From JAXMHQ01 sp046346665 (GTDB lineage: Bacteria > Verrucomicrobiota > Verrucomicrobiia > Limisphaerales > JAXMHQ01), in the NCBI GenBank assembly GCA_046346665.1, contig JAXMHQ010000031.1, forward strand, positions 1-62,219: a stretch of DNA of 62,219 bases, read 5' to 3'. A program made the position numbers and the translations under genes. The notes below the pieces were generated by a model, which was not told the DNA's origin, searched no databases, and saw only the letters and a program-made list of their open reading frames with translations. How positions within the stretch are numbered: the stretch's first letter is position 1; each line of letters begins with the position of its first letter. Below, one piece after another: positions 50,333 to 59,377 of the stretch.

Positions 50333-52417
50333 ATGCATGTGTTTGCCCGCCTTGCCTGTCGCGCCGGTTTTCTCCTCGTACTCGCTGCGTGTCCGCCGGT
50401 TTCGGCGGTAGACGGCGTGATCGCGCGCGTGGACGCTTCACGGACCAACGCGCCCATTTCTCCATACGTCTACGGCCAGTTCGTCGAACATGCCGGTGGC
50501 CTGATCTACTCGACGTTATGGTCGGAGATGATCGACGACCGGAAGTTTTTTCACCCGGTCCAGCCAGCGCCGGCGGAGGACCCGGCGGCCCGCAGGGGGC
50601 CCGGGCCGTTCGGTCCGGGGCGGCGGCGCGATGCCGGCCCTGGACGCTGGAATCCGATCGGCCCGGTGGATTCGGTGATCATGGATACGAACCGGCCATT
50701 TGTCGGCGATCACACTCCGCGCATCCAACTGGCCGGCGCCGAACCGCGCGGGATCCGGCAGACGGGATTGCGTTTTGTGAAAGGGGCGGATTACACGGGC
50801 CGGGTTCAACTGGCCGGGGATTCTTCGGCGGACGTTAGCTTGAGCATTGTTTGGGGCACGAATGCGGACGCGCCGCGCCAGGAGATCTGGCGGGGCAAGC
50901 CGGGTCGGGATTACCGGAAGCAGGTTTTTTCCTTCACCGCCGCGGATTCCGGGGCGGCCACGCTGGAAATTCGCGGGACTGGGACCGGCTCATTTCAGGT
51001 CGGGGCCGTGTCGCTGATGCCGAAGGTCAACCTGGAAGGGTGGAAGCCGGAAGCGATCGCCGCGTTGAAGAGTTTGCAATCGGGCGTTTACCGGTTCCCG
51101 GGCGGCAACTATGTCTCCGCATTCGAATGGCGCCATGCCATCGGCGATCCGGACCGGCGCCCGCCGGAGTACGATCCCGTCTGGCGCGCCGTGCAGCCGA
51201 ACGATATCGGCACGGACGAGTTCCTGACGATGTGCCGCCTGCTGGGTGTGGAACCCTACATTAGCGTCAACGCCGGCACGGGCGATGCCTGGTCGGCCGC
51301 GGAGTACGTGGAATACGCCAACGGCGACGTCTCCACGCCGATGGGCAAACAGCGCGCGGCGAACGGGCACCCGGCGCCCTACGGGGTGAAGTTCTGGGGG
51401 ATCGGCAACGAGATGTGGGGGATCACGTATCAGTACGGCGCGATGAAGCTGCCGCAGTTCGAATACAAGCACAACCAGTTCGCCCGGGAGATGCGCAGGA
51501 TTGATCCTAACATAATATTAATTGCGTCCGGCGCGATGCCGGACACGATGACCGGTTCGAAGGAATCGCTCAGCCTCGGCACCAACCTGGTCCCGGCGTA
51601 TTTGTCGCCGGCGGACTGGACGGGCGGGCTTTTGCAGCACTGCTTCGACAATTTCGATCTCATCAGCGAACACTATTACAATTACGGCAACACCCATTTC
51701 AGCCTGGCGGAAGGGCGGCAGGTGCCGAACGATCCCAATGAACCCGTCACGGACTGGATGCGGCGTCCGGCCAACCATGTCCGGTTGAAAGCCGAGGAAT
51801 ACCGCGAATACGAGAAGCTGCTGCCGCAACTCGCGGCGCATCCCAAGCCGATGGCGATTGACGAGTGGGCCTACATGGGCGGGAAGTATCCGGTTTACCC
51901 GTCGTATGCCTGGGTGTTTCACGAGATGTTCCGGCATTCGGACATCATTCAGATGGGCGCGTACACCTTCGCCACCTCGCTGCTGGCGCGGGATGGCACG
52001 AACACCGGCCTGAATGCGAACGGGCTGGTGTTTAAATTCTACCGGGATCATTTTGGCGTTCTGCCCGTAGAAGTGGCCGGCAATTCGCCTCAGCCGAAGC
52101 CGGCGGACCCTGTGGGCGGCGAGCAGCCGGCGGTGAATGCCGGCAGCGAGACCTTCCCGCTCGACGTCGTTGCCGCCTGGAGCGCGGACAGAAAGACGCT
52201 CACGGTGGCCGTGCTGAATCCCACCGACACCGAGCAACCCTTGCGGCTGCAGATCGCGGGCGCGGATTTGTCCGGCAGCGGCACTCAATGGCGCCTGGCC
52301 TCCACGCATCCGGACGGGTCGCATCCGGAGATCACCCGGACGGTGCTGGAAAAAGTCGGGGAGATGCTGGTCCTGCCGCGATTCAGCATGACGATTTACG
52401 AGCTGCCGGTGAAGTGA
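50333..52417 (+). CDS. GH51 alpha-L-arabinofuranosidase, secreted
   Basis: 694 aa. GH51 enzymes release L-arabinofuranose from arabinoxylan and arabinan with retention. A signal peptide (about 8-26) is followed by a beta domain (30-230) and a TIM barrel. The acid/base is Glu360 in FWGIGNEMWG and the nucleophile Glu511 in MAIDEWAYMG. YRFPGGNYVSAFEWR and ISEHYYNYG are family motifs. A proline- and arginine-rich insert (about 78-108) is unusual. The C-terminal beta domain (590-694) completes the usual GH51 layout. It stands as a single gene after tRNA-Leu. Confidence 0.92.
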   Translation: MHVFARLACRAGFLLVLAACPPVSAVDGVIARVDASRTNAPISPYVYGQFVEHAGGLIYSTLWSEMIDDRKFFHPVQPAPAEDPAARRGPGPFGPGRRRDAGPGRWNPIGPVDSVIMDTNRPFVGDHTPRIQLAGAEPRGIRQTGLRFVKGADYTGRVQLAGDSSADVSLSIVWGTNADAPRQEIWRGKPGRDYRKQVFSFTAADSGAATLEIRGTGTGSFQVGAVSLMPKVNLEGWKPEAIAALKSLQSGVYRFPGGNYVSAFEWRHAIGDPDRRPPEYDPVWRAVQPNDIGTDEFLTMCRLLGVEPYISVNAGTGDAWSAAEYVEYANGDVSTPMGKQRAANGHPAPYGVKFWGIGNEMWGITYQYGAMKLPQFEYKHNQFAREMRRIDPNIILIASGAMPDTMTGSKESLSLGTNLVPAYLSPADWTGGLLQHCFDNFDLISEHYYNYGNTHFSLAEGRQVPNDPNEPVTDWMRRPANHVRLKAEEYREYEKLLPQLAAHPKPMAIDEWAYMGGKYPVYPSYAWVFHEMFRHSDIIQMGAYTFATSLLARDGTNTGLNANGLVFKFYRDHFGVLPVEVAGNSPQPKPADPVGGEQPAVNAGSETFPLDVVAAWSADRKTLTVAVLNPTDTEQPLRLQIAGADLSGSGTQWRLASTHPDGSHPEITRTVLEKVGEMLVLPRFSMTIYELPVK

Positions 52418-52434
52418 GGGCGAGGAGCGCGGGA

Positions 52435-52848
52435 TCAATCCAGATTTTTTCCGCGTCGCGGACTCTTGTCGGGAACGAGGCTTTCGGGCAGCGAAGTAAG
52501 TTGCGACTGGCTTCCGTCCGGCCGCCACGCGATTCGGCCGTCCTCGAGTATCCGGACGATGACCCCGCGCGTGGTTCCCCGGAGTGTTTTGACGCGATCG
52601 CCTTCCTTCCAATCGGCGATTTCGGAGAGAGAGTCGACGGCTTCGACCAGCAGGTCTTCATCCAGGACGCCCGTGATGAAATGTGCCACGCTCGAGGCAG
52701 CTTCCTTCCGCCGGTGAAACGGGAGGTTGGAAAACAGCGCTGTTGCCAGCGCGCGGCCTATTTCGGCAAACGTATTGCCGTTGTAGAAAAGAAAAGGGGC
52801 GCGACGATGGCAGGATTTGAGGAAGCGAAAGGCTTCGATGAGGCTTAG
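52435..52848 (-). CDS. Hypothetical protein, start unresolved (partly overlapped)
   Basis: About 138 aa from the segment beginning SLIEAFRFLKSCHRRAPFLF, through NTFAEIGRALATALFSNLPF, to a small beta part EGDRVKTLRGTTRGVIVRIL with WRPDGSQSQL. No start codon exists in frame near 52848; the frame stays open upstream to 53262, but that part is low-complexity in this frame and overlaps a better-looking small frame. It may continue that upstream gene by a frameshift at the A6 run near 52866-52871, or begin at an unusual codon. The protein looks conserved and soluble, of unknown function. Read across the IS256 element, the same frame opens at an ATG at 54455. Confidence 0.5.
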   Translation of the reverse strand, partial: LSLIEAFRFLKSCHRRAPFLFYNGNTFAEIGRALATALFSNLPFHRRKEAASSVAHFITGVLDEDLLVEAVDSLSEIADWKEGDRVKTLRGTTRGVIVRILEDGRIAWRPDGSQSQLTSLPESLVPDKSPRRGKNLD

Positions 52849-53081
52849 TTCGGACGCGCGGATTTTTTCCCAGTCCTCTTGAGCCGCTGCGTGAGTTTCC
52901 GTGTTAATGCCTCGCTGCGCGCGGCCTCGTTCGCAGAGTCCGTCGTGGATCTGGGTGACAGATGCCCAATCCCAGTTTTTGAGAAAGTGGGCTCTGCTTT
53001 GTAGCGGTGCTGATTGGCTGCGGCTTCCTGAAGAATGTCCGCCGCGGTCAGATGCTCCAGCAGATCCAATCTCAATTTCAT
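52845..53081 (-). CDS. Small basic hypothetical protein upstream, possibly one frame of a broken gene
   Basis: 78 aa from the ATG at 53081: amphipathic start MKLRLDLLEHLTAADILQEA and a basic tail ending LTQRLKRTGKKSARPN. Codon use is GC-biased as in real genes here. Its stop (TAA at 52845-52847) coincides with the first conserved codon of the next frame. An A6 run just before the stop could be a slippage site or a mutation joining the two. No function is assignable. Confidence 0.4.
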   Translation of the reverse strand: MKLRLDLLEHLTAADILQEAAANQHRYKAEPTFSKTGIGHLSPRSTTDSANEAARSEALTRKLTQRLKRTGKKSARPN

Positions 53082-53135
53082 CGCCCATAAAATAGCCCTT
53101 TTTGCGTGTTTCAGCAACTCCCGAAATGATGGCAC

Positions 53136-53144
53136 TTCCCTTGC
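53136..53144. repeat. 9-bp target-site duplication, left
   Basis: TTCCCTTGC flanks the left end of the IS256-family element and is repeated exactly at 54440-54448. Confidence 0.9.
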
Positions 53145-54439
53145 GGTGGCGTAAGAGTTCTTGTGTAAAAGCTGTGGAGGGGGTGTATCTGGGTTTCATG
53201 CAAATGAACAACCCTAAACCTGGAAAGGAAGATACACCCATGAGAGCAAGCGAAGCCCTCACCTTTGAGCCTGCCGCCTGTTGGGAGCGGCTGCAAGCAG
53301 CAAAAAGTGAGTTTTTCTTTGAGGATCTGGATGGATTGATGAAAGAGCGGCACCAGCAGTTTCTGGAAGAACTGATGAGCTACGAGCGTCAGTGTTTTCT
53401 CAATGCACACCCCTACGAACGGACTGAGCAGCGAGTGGACCAGGCCAACGGCTTCTACCGTCGAGGCCTGACTACTCGGCTGGGGGCCTTGGAACTGCAA
53501 GTGCCCCGAACTCGGTCTGGGCAGTTTCAGACACAGGTCTTGAAACGTTACCAGCGCCGGGAGCCGGTGATCAACGAGGCGTTGAAACAGGTGTTTCTGT
53601 TGGGCGTCTCGACCCGTCAGGCCGGCCGTGCGCTGGCCACGCTGGTGGAGGACGCAGTGAGCGCCTCGACGGTCAGCGCGGTTGCCAAAGCCCTGGATCA
53701 ATCGGTGCATGCGTTTCATCGGCGCCGCTTGCCTGATCACTACCGCTATTTGCTTTTAGATGGGGTGAGCGTGCGGATCCGGCTGGTGGGCAAGGTCCAG
53801 CGCCGCATGGTGCTCTGCGCTTATGGCGTGACCACCGAGGGCAAACGCGAGCTCATCGACTTTCACATCGTCAATGCCGAGGCCAGGAAAGCTGGTTTGA
53901 TTTCCTGTGGGGTCTGTTCAATCGAGGACTGCATGGAGAGTTTCTGGAGCTGATCGGCACCGACGGACAAGCTGGGTTGGCCAAGGCCATTGATCGGCTT
54001 TGGCCGGCAGTGCCGCATCAGCGCTGTTGGGCCCACAAGCTGCGCAACCTGGAGAACAAACTCAAAGCCTCTCAAGCGCCCTGCCTGGAGGAGGCCAAGC
54101 TCATTTACCAAGCCCAGACCCGCACGGAGGCCATCCAACGGTTTCGTCAGTGGCGCCGTCGCTGGCAAGCACGGGCTCCCAAGGCCGTGGCCTGCCTCGA
54201 AGCCGATCTGGAGGAACTGCTGGCTTTCTTTAGTTGCCCAAAGACCCAATGGAAACGCCTACGCACCACCAATGTCATCGAGCGCCTCTTTGTAGAGGTT
54301 CGACGCCGAATCCGAACCATGTGCGCCTTTACAACCCGCGACAGCTGTGAACGAATCCTATTTGCCGTCTTTGACCGCATGAACCAGCACTGGACCCGTC
54401 ACCCCCTCCCAGCTTTTACACAGAACTCTTGACGCCACC
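53145..54439 (+). mobile_element. IS256-family insertion sequence, complete, 1295 bp
   Basis: Imperfect terminal inverted repeats of about 40 bp begin GGTGGCG and include GTGTAAAAGCTG and GGAGGGGGTG at both ends (53145 on; reverse of 54400-54439). A 9-bp direct repeat TTCCCTTGC brackets the element, the usual IS256 duplication size. It carries one transposase frame split by a single-base deletion. Its codon and base composition is lower in GC3 than neighbours. Insertion lies between the GH10 xylanase and a minus-strand hypothetical gene and appears to have cut the latter's 5' end. Confidence 0.95.
53240..54432 (+). pseudogene. IS256-family (mutator-type) transposase, frameshifted
   Basis: The first frame (53240-53953) gives MRASEALTFEPAACWERLQA through the first catalytic Asp in LLLDGVSVRIRL to FHIVNAE. 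There the protein should continue GQESWFDFLWGLF, which is in the next frame from 53881, and runs through the second Asp in ELIGTDGQAGL, RCWAHKLRNL and the Glu in RTTNVIERLF to 54432. One G appears to be missing near 53880-53884 (GAGGCC for GAGGGCC). All DDE residues are present. The break may be decay or a sequence error; the start has AGGAAG nine bases before it. Confidence 0.9.
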
Positions 54440-54448
54440 TTCCCTTGC
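54440..54448. repeat. 9-bp target-site duplication, right
   Basis: TTCCCTTGC, the exact duplicate of 53136-53144, marks the right edge of the IS256-family element. Confidence 0.9.
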
Positions 54449-54619
54449 CCCCCATCTTCCCGCCGTCGTCAATTCAGCGCAAGCACGAATCGAATCGGCG
54501 CCGGGGTCGGGCAGATTGCGGTCTTGCGCGCCGGTGGGTTTCTCCCGAGAATGCAGTCGTGCCTGCGACTGCGGTGTTGAATCACCCGCGCCGGTTCATC
54601 GTCGGATCCCTGTTATCAT

Positions 54620-55837
54620 ATGAAACTGATCTCCCGCCTCGCGCGCCTCCACCTCCTTCGGTTCTCTCCAGCATTCATCGCCGCCATGATGGCCTGGTCC
54701 CTGCCTGCGGCGGCTGCCGAAAACGCAACCCTGAAGGACGCCTTCAAGAACGATTTCCTGGTGGGCACCGCCATCAACCGGACGGTCGCGTTGGGGGCGG
54801 CCGGGGTGCGGGCCGACAACGCGCGGCGCTCGCCCGAGCAGGTGCAAAAAGACATTGCCCTGGTGAAACAGCAGTTCAACCAGATCGCGCCGGAGAACGA
54901 TTTGAAGTGGGCTCTGATTCATCCGCGCGAAGGGGCCGACGGCTATGAATTCGGACCGGCGGACGCGTATGTCAATTTCGGGTTAAGCAACCGGCTGTAT
55001 CTCGTCGGTCACACGCTGGTCTGGCATGCGCAGACGCCGCGGTGGGTCTTCGAGGGAACCAACCCGCCGCCGGCCGGCGCGACGAACTCCCCCGGCCGCG
55101 GATTCAACGGGCCGCGCGCTTCACGGGATGAGCTCCTCCAGCGCATGAGCAATCACATTCAGACGGTTGTCGGCCGTTACAAGGGCAAAATCCAGGTCTG
55201 GGACGTGGTGAACGAAGCCGTGTCGGATCACGGCACGAACATTTTGCGGGTGTCGCCCTGGTCGCAGATCATCGGGCCCGATTTCATCGCGAAGGCTTTC
55301 GAGTATGCGCACGCCGCGGATCCCGGGGCGATTTTGCGCTACAACGATTACGGGTTGGAGGACCCGGTCAAGCGGCGCAAGTTCATCGCGCTGGTGAAAT
55401 CGCTTCAGGAACAGCATGTGCCCGTTATGGCGATCGGGTCGCAGACGCACGTGAGCGTGACCTCGCCGAGTTTCGAGGAGGAGGACCAGGCGTTGACGGA
55501 TCTGGAATCGCTCGGATTGCCGATTCACATCACGGAACTCGACGTGAACGGGGCGCAGGCGGGGCAGCGCAACACCGGGGCCGACGTGGCGAACAACGCC
55601 GCCACCACGCAGGGCGGTTTGGTTGAAGACGCCAATGCAAAGCTGGCGAAGGAATACGCCGCGCTGTTCAAGGCATTCGTCAAGCACCGCAACTCGGTGA
55701 AAATGGTGACGTTCTGGGGAGTGAACGACGGGGTTTCCTGGCGCGCGAACGGAAAGCCGCTGTTGTTCGACGCCAACAACCAGCCGAAGCCCGCCTTTGA
55801 TGCCGTGATCGCCGAAGCCAAACCCGCCGCGAAATGA
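54620..55837 (+). CDS. GH10 endo-1,4-beta-xylanase, secreted
   Basis: 405 aa. GH10 enzymes cut the xylan backbone with retention. A signal peptide (about 10-33) precedes the TIM barrel with FNQIAPENDLKWALIHPREG, VGHTLVWHAQTPRW, QVWDVVNEAVSD (acid/base Glu199), ITELDVN (nucleophile Glu306) and MVTFWGVNDGVSW. An Ala/Asn-rich insert (about 313-335) follows the nucleophile strand. The next gene starts within its stop (ATGA, 55834-55837), so the two are coupled. The IS256 element ends 180 bp upstream and may affect its promoter. The gap 54449-54619 shows no repeat or gene. Confidence 0.95.
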   Translation: MKLISRLARLHLLRFSPAFIAAMMAWSLPAAAAENATLKDAFKNDFLVGTAINRTVALGAAGVRADNARRSPEQVQKDIALVKQQFNQIAPENDLKWALIHPREGADGYEFGPADAYVNFGLSNRLYLVGHTLVWHAQTPRWVFEGTNPPPAGATNSPGRGFNGPRASRDELLQRMSNHIQTVVGRYKGKIQVWDVVNEAVSDHGTNILRVSPWSQIIGPDFIAKAFEYAHAADPGAILRYNDYGLEDPVKRRKFIALVKSLQEQHVPVMAIGSQTHVSVTSPSFEEEDQALTDLESLGLPIHITELDVNGAQAGQRNTGADVANNAATTQGGLVEDANAKLAKEYAALFKAFVKHRNSVKMVTFWGVNDGVSWRANGKPLLFDANNQPKPAFDAVIAEAKPAAK

Positions 55838-56790
55838 GCATGAACATCCGACTGATTTTCAGCGCCGCCATCGCCTGCCTTGCCGCCGGCGCGAACTTGT
55901 CCGCCGCGGCGGACCCGACAAACGCCGCACCCGGCTCTTCGAAGCCGGGCATGCGGATTGAGCGGAACATTCCGTACGTTGAAAACGGGCATCCGAAGCA
56001 GGTGTTCGACCTGTTCCTGCCGGAGAAGACGCCGGACAAACCGATGCCGCTGATGATTTGGATTCATGGCGGCGCCTGGATGGGCGGGAGCCAGTCCAGT
56101 CCGCCGGTGCTTTACCTGCTGTCCCGCGGCATCGCCGTGGCTAGCATTCAATACCGGTTTTCGCAGGACGCGATCTGGCCGGCGCAGGCGCACGATTGCA
56201 AGGCGGCGATCCGGTTTCTGCGGGCCAACGCGGGGCGGTACGGGCTGGATCCGGACCGGTTTGCGGCGGGCGGCGATTCCGCGGGCGGGCACCTGGCGGC
56301 GTTTGTGGGCACGAGCGGCGACGTGAAGGAAACGGAGGGCGACCTGGGGCCGACGAACGTGTCCAGCCGGGTCCAGGCGGTGGTGGACTGGTTTGGTCCG
56401 ACCGACCTGGTGGTGATGGGGAAGCAGGCGGGACCGGGCGGTTTGATGCAGCATGACTCGACCAACTCGCCCGAGTCGCGGCTGGTGGGCGGGCCGATCC
56501 AGGAACGCAAGGAACTCGCGCGGACGGCGAATCCGATCACATACATTGACCGGAACGATCCGCCGTTTTTGATCATGCACGGTGACGCCGACCGGCTGGT
56601 GCCGCTGGCGCAGAGCGTGATCCTGGCGGAGGCGCTGATGCAGGCCGGCGTTCGCGAGGTGACGCTGGAGACGCTTCACGGGGCCGATCATGAGGGACCG
56701 CAATTTTTCGGCCCGGACAGCCGGCGGCTCGTCGAGGAATTCGTGGTGCGAACGTTGAGTCAACCTCCCGCGAGGCGCGAGTCGCGCTAG
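55834..56790 (+). CDS. Secreted alpha/beta-hydrolase, acetyl/feruloyl esterase-like
   Basis: 318 aa. A signal peptide (about 5-26) is followed by an alpha/beta-hydrolase core: oxyanion HGGAWMGG (residues 78-85), nucleophile GGDSAGGHLA (Ser149), acid near HGDADRLVP and catalytic His in LHGADHEGPQ. The sequence fits the BD-FAE/esterase-lipase group that removes acetyl or feruloyl groups from xylan. Translational coupling with the xylanase supports this. Its stop overlaps the stop of the convergent gene by 4 bp. Confidence 0.8.
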   Translation: MSMNIRLIFSAAIACLAAGANLSAAADPTNAAPGSSKPGMRIERNIPYVENGHPKQVFDLFLPEKTPDKPMPLMIWIHGGAWMGGSQSSPPVLYLLSRGIAVASIQYRFSQDAIWPAQAHDCKAAIRFLRANAGRYGLDPDRFAAGGDSAGGHLAAFVGTSGDVKETEGDLGPTNVSSRVQAVVDWFGPTDLVVMGKQAGPGGLMQHDSTNSPESRLVGGPIQERKELARTANPITYIDRNDPPFLIMHGDADRLVPLAQSVILAEALMQAGVREVTLETLHGADHEGPQFFGPDSRRLVEEFVVRTLSQPPARRESR

Positions 56791-57467
56791 CGCGGGACGC
56801 AAATGCCCGGCGCGGTGGCTTTCACGGTGCCGGTGACGATCCCGGGCATGTAATTGAAATAAGCCGGTCCGGAACCGGTCATCGTCCAGGTCGTCCTGCC
56901 AACGCCCGGGTCGTTGCCTGTTTGCTGCTGGATACAGGTCCCGCTCAGGCTGAAATAATACATTTGGATGTAATTGTTGACTGCGAACGATCCGCCGAAT
57001 TTCAGGGTCGTGTTGTAGGAATCCTTCCTCCAGGCGCCGGAAGGCACGTCCGACGTTCGTATCCACCGGCCGGATTCCAGCGGCGAGTTGAGATCGAATC
57101 CCACCGGGGCTGGTGAATCAGGCAGGTTCATCAGGACATTGGTTCCGCCCTGGACCACGGCGACCCGGCTGCAGGGATCGATCATCAATTCAGCCCCGGC
57201 CGGAAAATTGGTGGCAAACATCTGCTCCAGCATCTTCAGGACAAACGCGTTGTCGACGACGAGGTTTGTCGAGGTGGCGGTAAATGTTTCAAGGCGATTG
57301 GTGCCGGCGGAGGAGATGTTGGTGCGGGTGCTGGTGACGGCCACCTGTTCCTGCAGGGTTGCCTTGAGTCGGATGGTCAGGGGGCCCCAGGGAATGGGCG
57401 GGGCGGGGACGCTCAAGGGGAGGGCGACGACGGCCAGCAGGGCGAGCGAAAGGGTGAGGGATTTCAT
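56787..57467 (-). CDS. Secreted hypothetical protein
   Basis: 226 aa from Met at 57467; an ATG four codons upstream is also possible. The signal peptide MKSLTLSLALLAVVALPLSV is clear. The mature part is beta-rich (IPWGPLTIRLKATLQEQVAV, LVVDNAFVLKMLEQMF, FDLNSPLESGRWIRTSDVP, YNTTLKFGGSFAVNNYIQMY) with two cysteines near the C-terminus (GTCIQQ, PGICVPR) and one near residue 105. I recognise no family. The open frame reaches far upstream but only the last part has protein-like composition. Confidence 0.55.
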   Translation of the reverse strand: MKSLTLSLALLAVVALPLSVPAPPIPWGPLTIRLKATLQEQVAVTSTRTNISSAGTNRLETFTATSTNLVVDNAFVLKMLEQMFATNFPAGAELMIDPCSRVAVVQGGTNVLMNLPDSPAPVGFDLNSPLESGRWIRTSDVPSGAWRKDSYNTTLKFGGSFAVNNYIQMYYFSLSGTCIQQQTGNDPGVGRTTWTMTGSGPAYFNYMPGIVTGTVKATAPGICVPR

Positions 57468-57562
57468 AGAACAGGCCATACCATGCCGTCGCGGGGGCGG
57501 CAACACAAAACAAGCATAACATTTGTTAGGAAAGTCATGAGGTGTCCTGATGCGCGCCGGCA

Positions 57563-57660
57563 CCGCGATCTGACGATCGCGGCTACGGGGTAGCCGCGAT
57601 TGTGAAATCGCGGAGGTGTGGGTGAGGTGGGGAACCGCAATCTGACGATCGCGGCTACGG
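57563..57660. repeat. Repeat family R2, three copies including an inverted pair
   Basis: CCGCGATCTGACGATCGCGG (57563 on) is followed by an inverted copy ending GTGAAATCGCGG (57590-57613; about 20 of 24 bases pair), then a direct copy CCGCAATCTGACGATCGCGG (57635 on). It occupies the divergent gap (57468-57752) between the hypothetical gene and the MATE gene. Confidence 0.85.
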
Positions 57661-57752
57661 GGCTTCTTTAAGATTCTTGTTCCCTCTTGGCGGGCAACTA
57701 CAATTCGTCGGATGACAGTGAACTGTTTTCTTCGCGGTGAGCCGCGGTTGTT

Positions 57753-59209
57753 GTGAGCGCGCGCGGGGGCGATTCCGTCCTGGCGAATCGGGGCAAGGCG
57801 GCCGTGCCGGCGGCGGCGGCCGTTCTGGGAGGCGCGGGCCTGCTGGCTTTGGCCTGGCCGATTTTTGTGGAGCAGGGCCTGCGGATGCTGATCGGGACGG
57901 TGGACATCTTCATGGTCAGCCATATCGGGGACGACGCGGTGGCGGGGCTGAGCATGGCGAACCAGGTCGTGATGCTGTTCATCCTGACGTTCGCGTTTAT
58001 TGGGATCGGGAGCAGCGTGGTGATCACCCATCACTTGGGCGCGCGGGACAGGCGGGGGGCGGACGAGATATCGGCGGCGGCGATTGCGACGAACTTCTGG
58101 ATCGGTCTTGGGGTGAGCGTGCTGGTGACGTTGTTTTCGACGTCGATGCTGCTGCTGATGCAGACGCCGCCTGGGCCGATTGTGTATGCGAAGCCGTTCC
58201 TGGCGTGGATGGGGGGAACGCTGTTTTTGGAATCGTTGAACGTGGCGATTTCGGCGACGTTGCGGGCGCACACCTACACGCGTGACGCGATGCTGGTGGC
58301 GCTGGGCCAGAACATTCTAAACGCCGCCGGCAATTGCCTGCTGCTGTTTGGATTCCTGGGGTTTCCGAAAATGGGGGTCACGGGTGTGGCGATCTCCAGC
58401 GCGTTCAGCCGCGTGGCGGCCAACGCGGCGTTGTGGATCATCCTGTACCGGCGCACGGGGCTGAAGCCGCACCTGCGGGATTTCTTTTCGATCAGCGGCG
58501 GGAAAGTGCGGCGGATCCTGCACATTGGCCATCCGGCGGCGGGGGAGAACATCAGCTACTGGATTGCGTTCATGGTGGTGACGACGTTCATCGCGCGCAT
58601 GGGCGCCACCGAGCTGGCGACCCAGACCTACACGATGAACATCAATCGCTGGGTCATCCTGGTGAGCATTTCGATCGGGCTGGGCACGGAGATCATGATC
58701 GGCCATTTGATCGGGGCCGGTTTGTTCGAGAAAGCCTATCGTGAATTGCTGCGTAGTGTCCAGTGGCGCTGATGCTGGCGGTGTGCGGGATGGTGTTGCT
58801 GGGGGTGGCGGCGCCGTGGTACTGGGGTGTTCACCAGCGCACGCCGGCGGTGATTGCGTCGGGGACGTTGTTGATCCGGATGGGGATCCTGTTGGAGCCG
58901 GGGCGCGTGTTCAACGTGGTGGTGATCAGTTCGCTGCGGGCGACGGGCGACGCGCGGTTTCCGGTGATGGCGGGGTTTGTGTGCATGTGGGGGATCTGGG
59001 TGCCGCTGGCGTGGCTGCTGGGATTGAAGCTGGGGCTCGGGCTGGTGGGGATTTGGATCTCGCTCATTTGCGACGAGTGGACGCGGGGGATGATCATGTA
59101 TTGGCGGTGGCGGGGGTGGAAGTGGCTGCCGGCGGCGGAGCGGAGCCGGGCGGTGGCGGGTGAGAAGGCGCTGGCGGAAGCCCAAAGCGCGGCGCCGCAG
59201 GAAGGGTAA
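57753..59209 (+). pseudogene. MATE-family efflux transporter, broken by a single-base frameshift
   Basis: The first frame (57753-58772) gives MATE helices 1-8 or so: FVEQGLRMLIGTVDIFMVSH, GLSMANQVVMLFILTFAFIG and ATQTYTMNINRWVILVSISI, ending ELLRSVQWR. The second (58763-59209) continues VALMLAVCGMVLLGVAAPWY to the C-terminus. Restoring one G near 58762 (CAGGTGGCG for CAGTGGCG) joins them as ...LLRSVQVALMLAV... with a normal MATE length of about 485 aa. The start is a GTG without a clear ribosome site. MATE proteins exchange H+ or Na+ for drugs or metabolites. It is either a decayed gene or a consensus error. Confidence 0.85.
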
Positions 59210-59219
59210 TTTCCTCTTG

Positions 59220-59313
59220 AGAGTTGAATGGTTAAAAACGTTAAACGGTTGAATGGAACTGGGCGCGCTGCGACCATTCAACTTATTTAACTTTTTTAAC
59301 CATTTAACCTCTT
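59220..59313. repeat. Palindromic element R4, copy after the MATE gene
   Basis: The left arm (59220-59256, GTTGAATGGTTAAAAACG within it) and right arm (59273-59313) are inverted with about 30 of 38 bases pairing. The core GGGCGCGCTGCGA (59261-59273) is identical to that of 42206-42306. It lies 10 bp past the MATE stop, where a terminator would be expected. Confidence 0.85.
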
Positions 59314-59377
59314 GTTCTTGCCCCAAGCGGGCGGCGGGTGTAATTAGCGGCCAACACTCGAACAGTGCGACCGTGGC

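Noticed and set aside
52866..52871. Programmed frameshift at the A6 run between the two small minus-strand frames
   Set aside because: No clear heptamer or stimulatory structure is seen, and mutation or two overlapping genes explains it as well.
57563..57660. R2 repeats as a CRISPR-like array
   Set aside because: Only three units in mixed orientation with irregular spacing, and no cas genes.
57480..58271. Long upstream part of the hypothetical protein frame
   Set aside because: It is opposite the MATE gene and low-complexity; the signal peptide begins at 57467.
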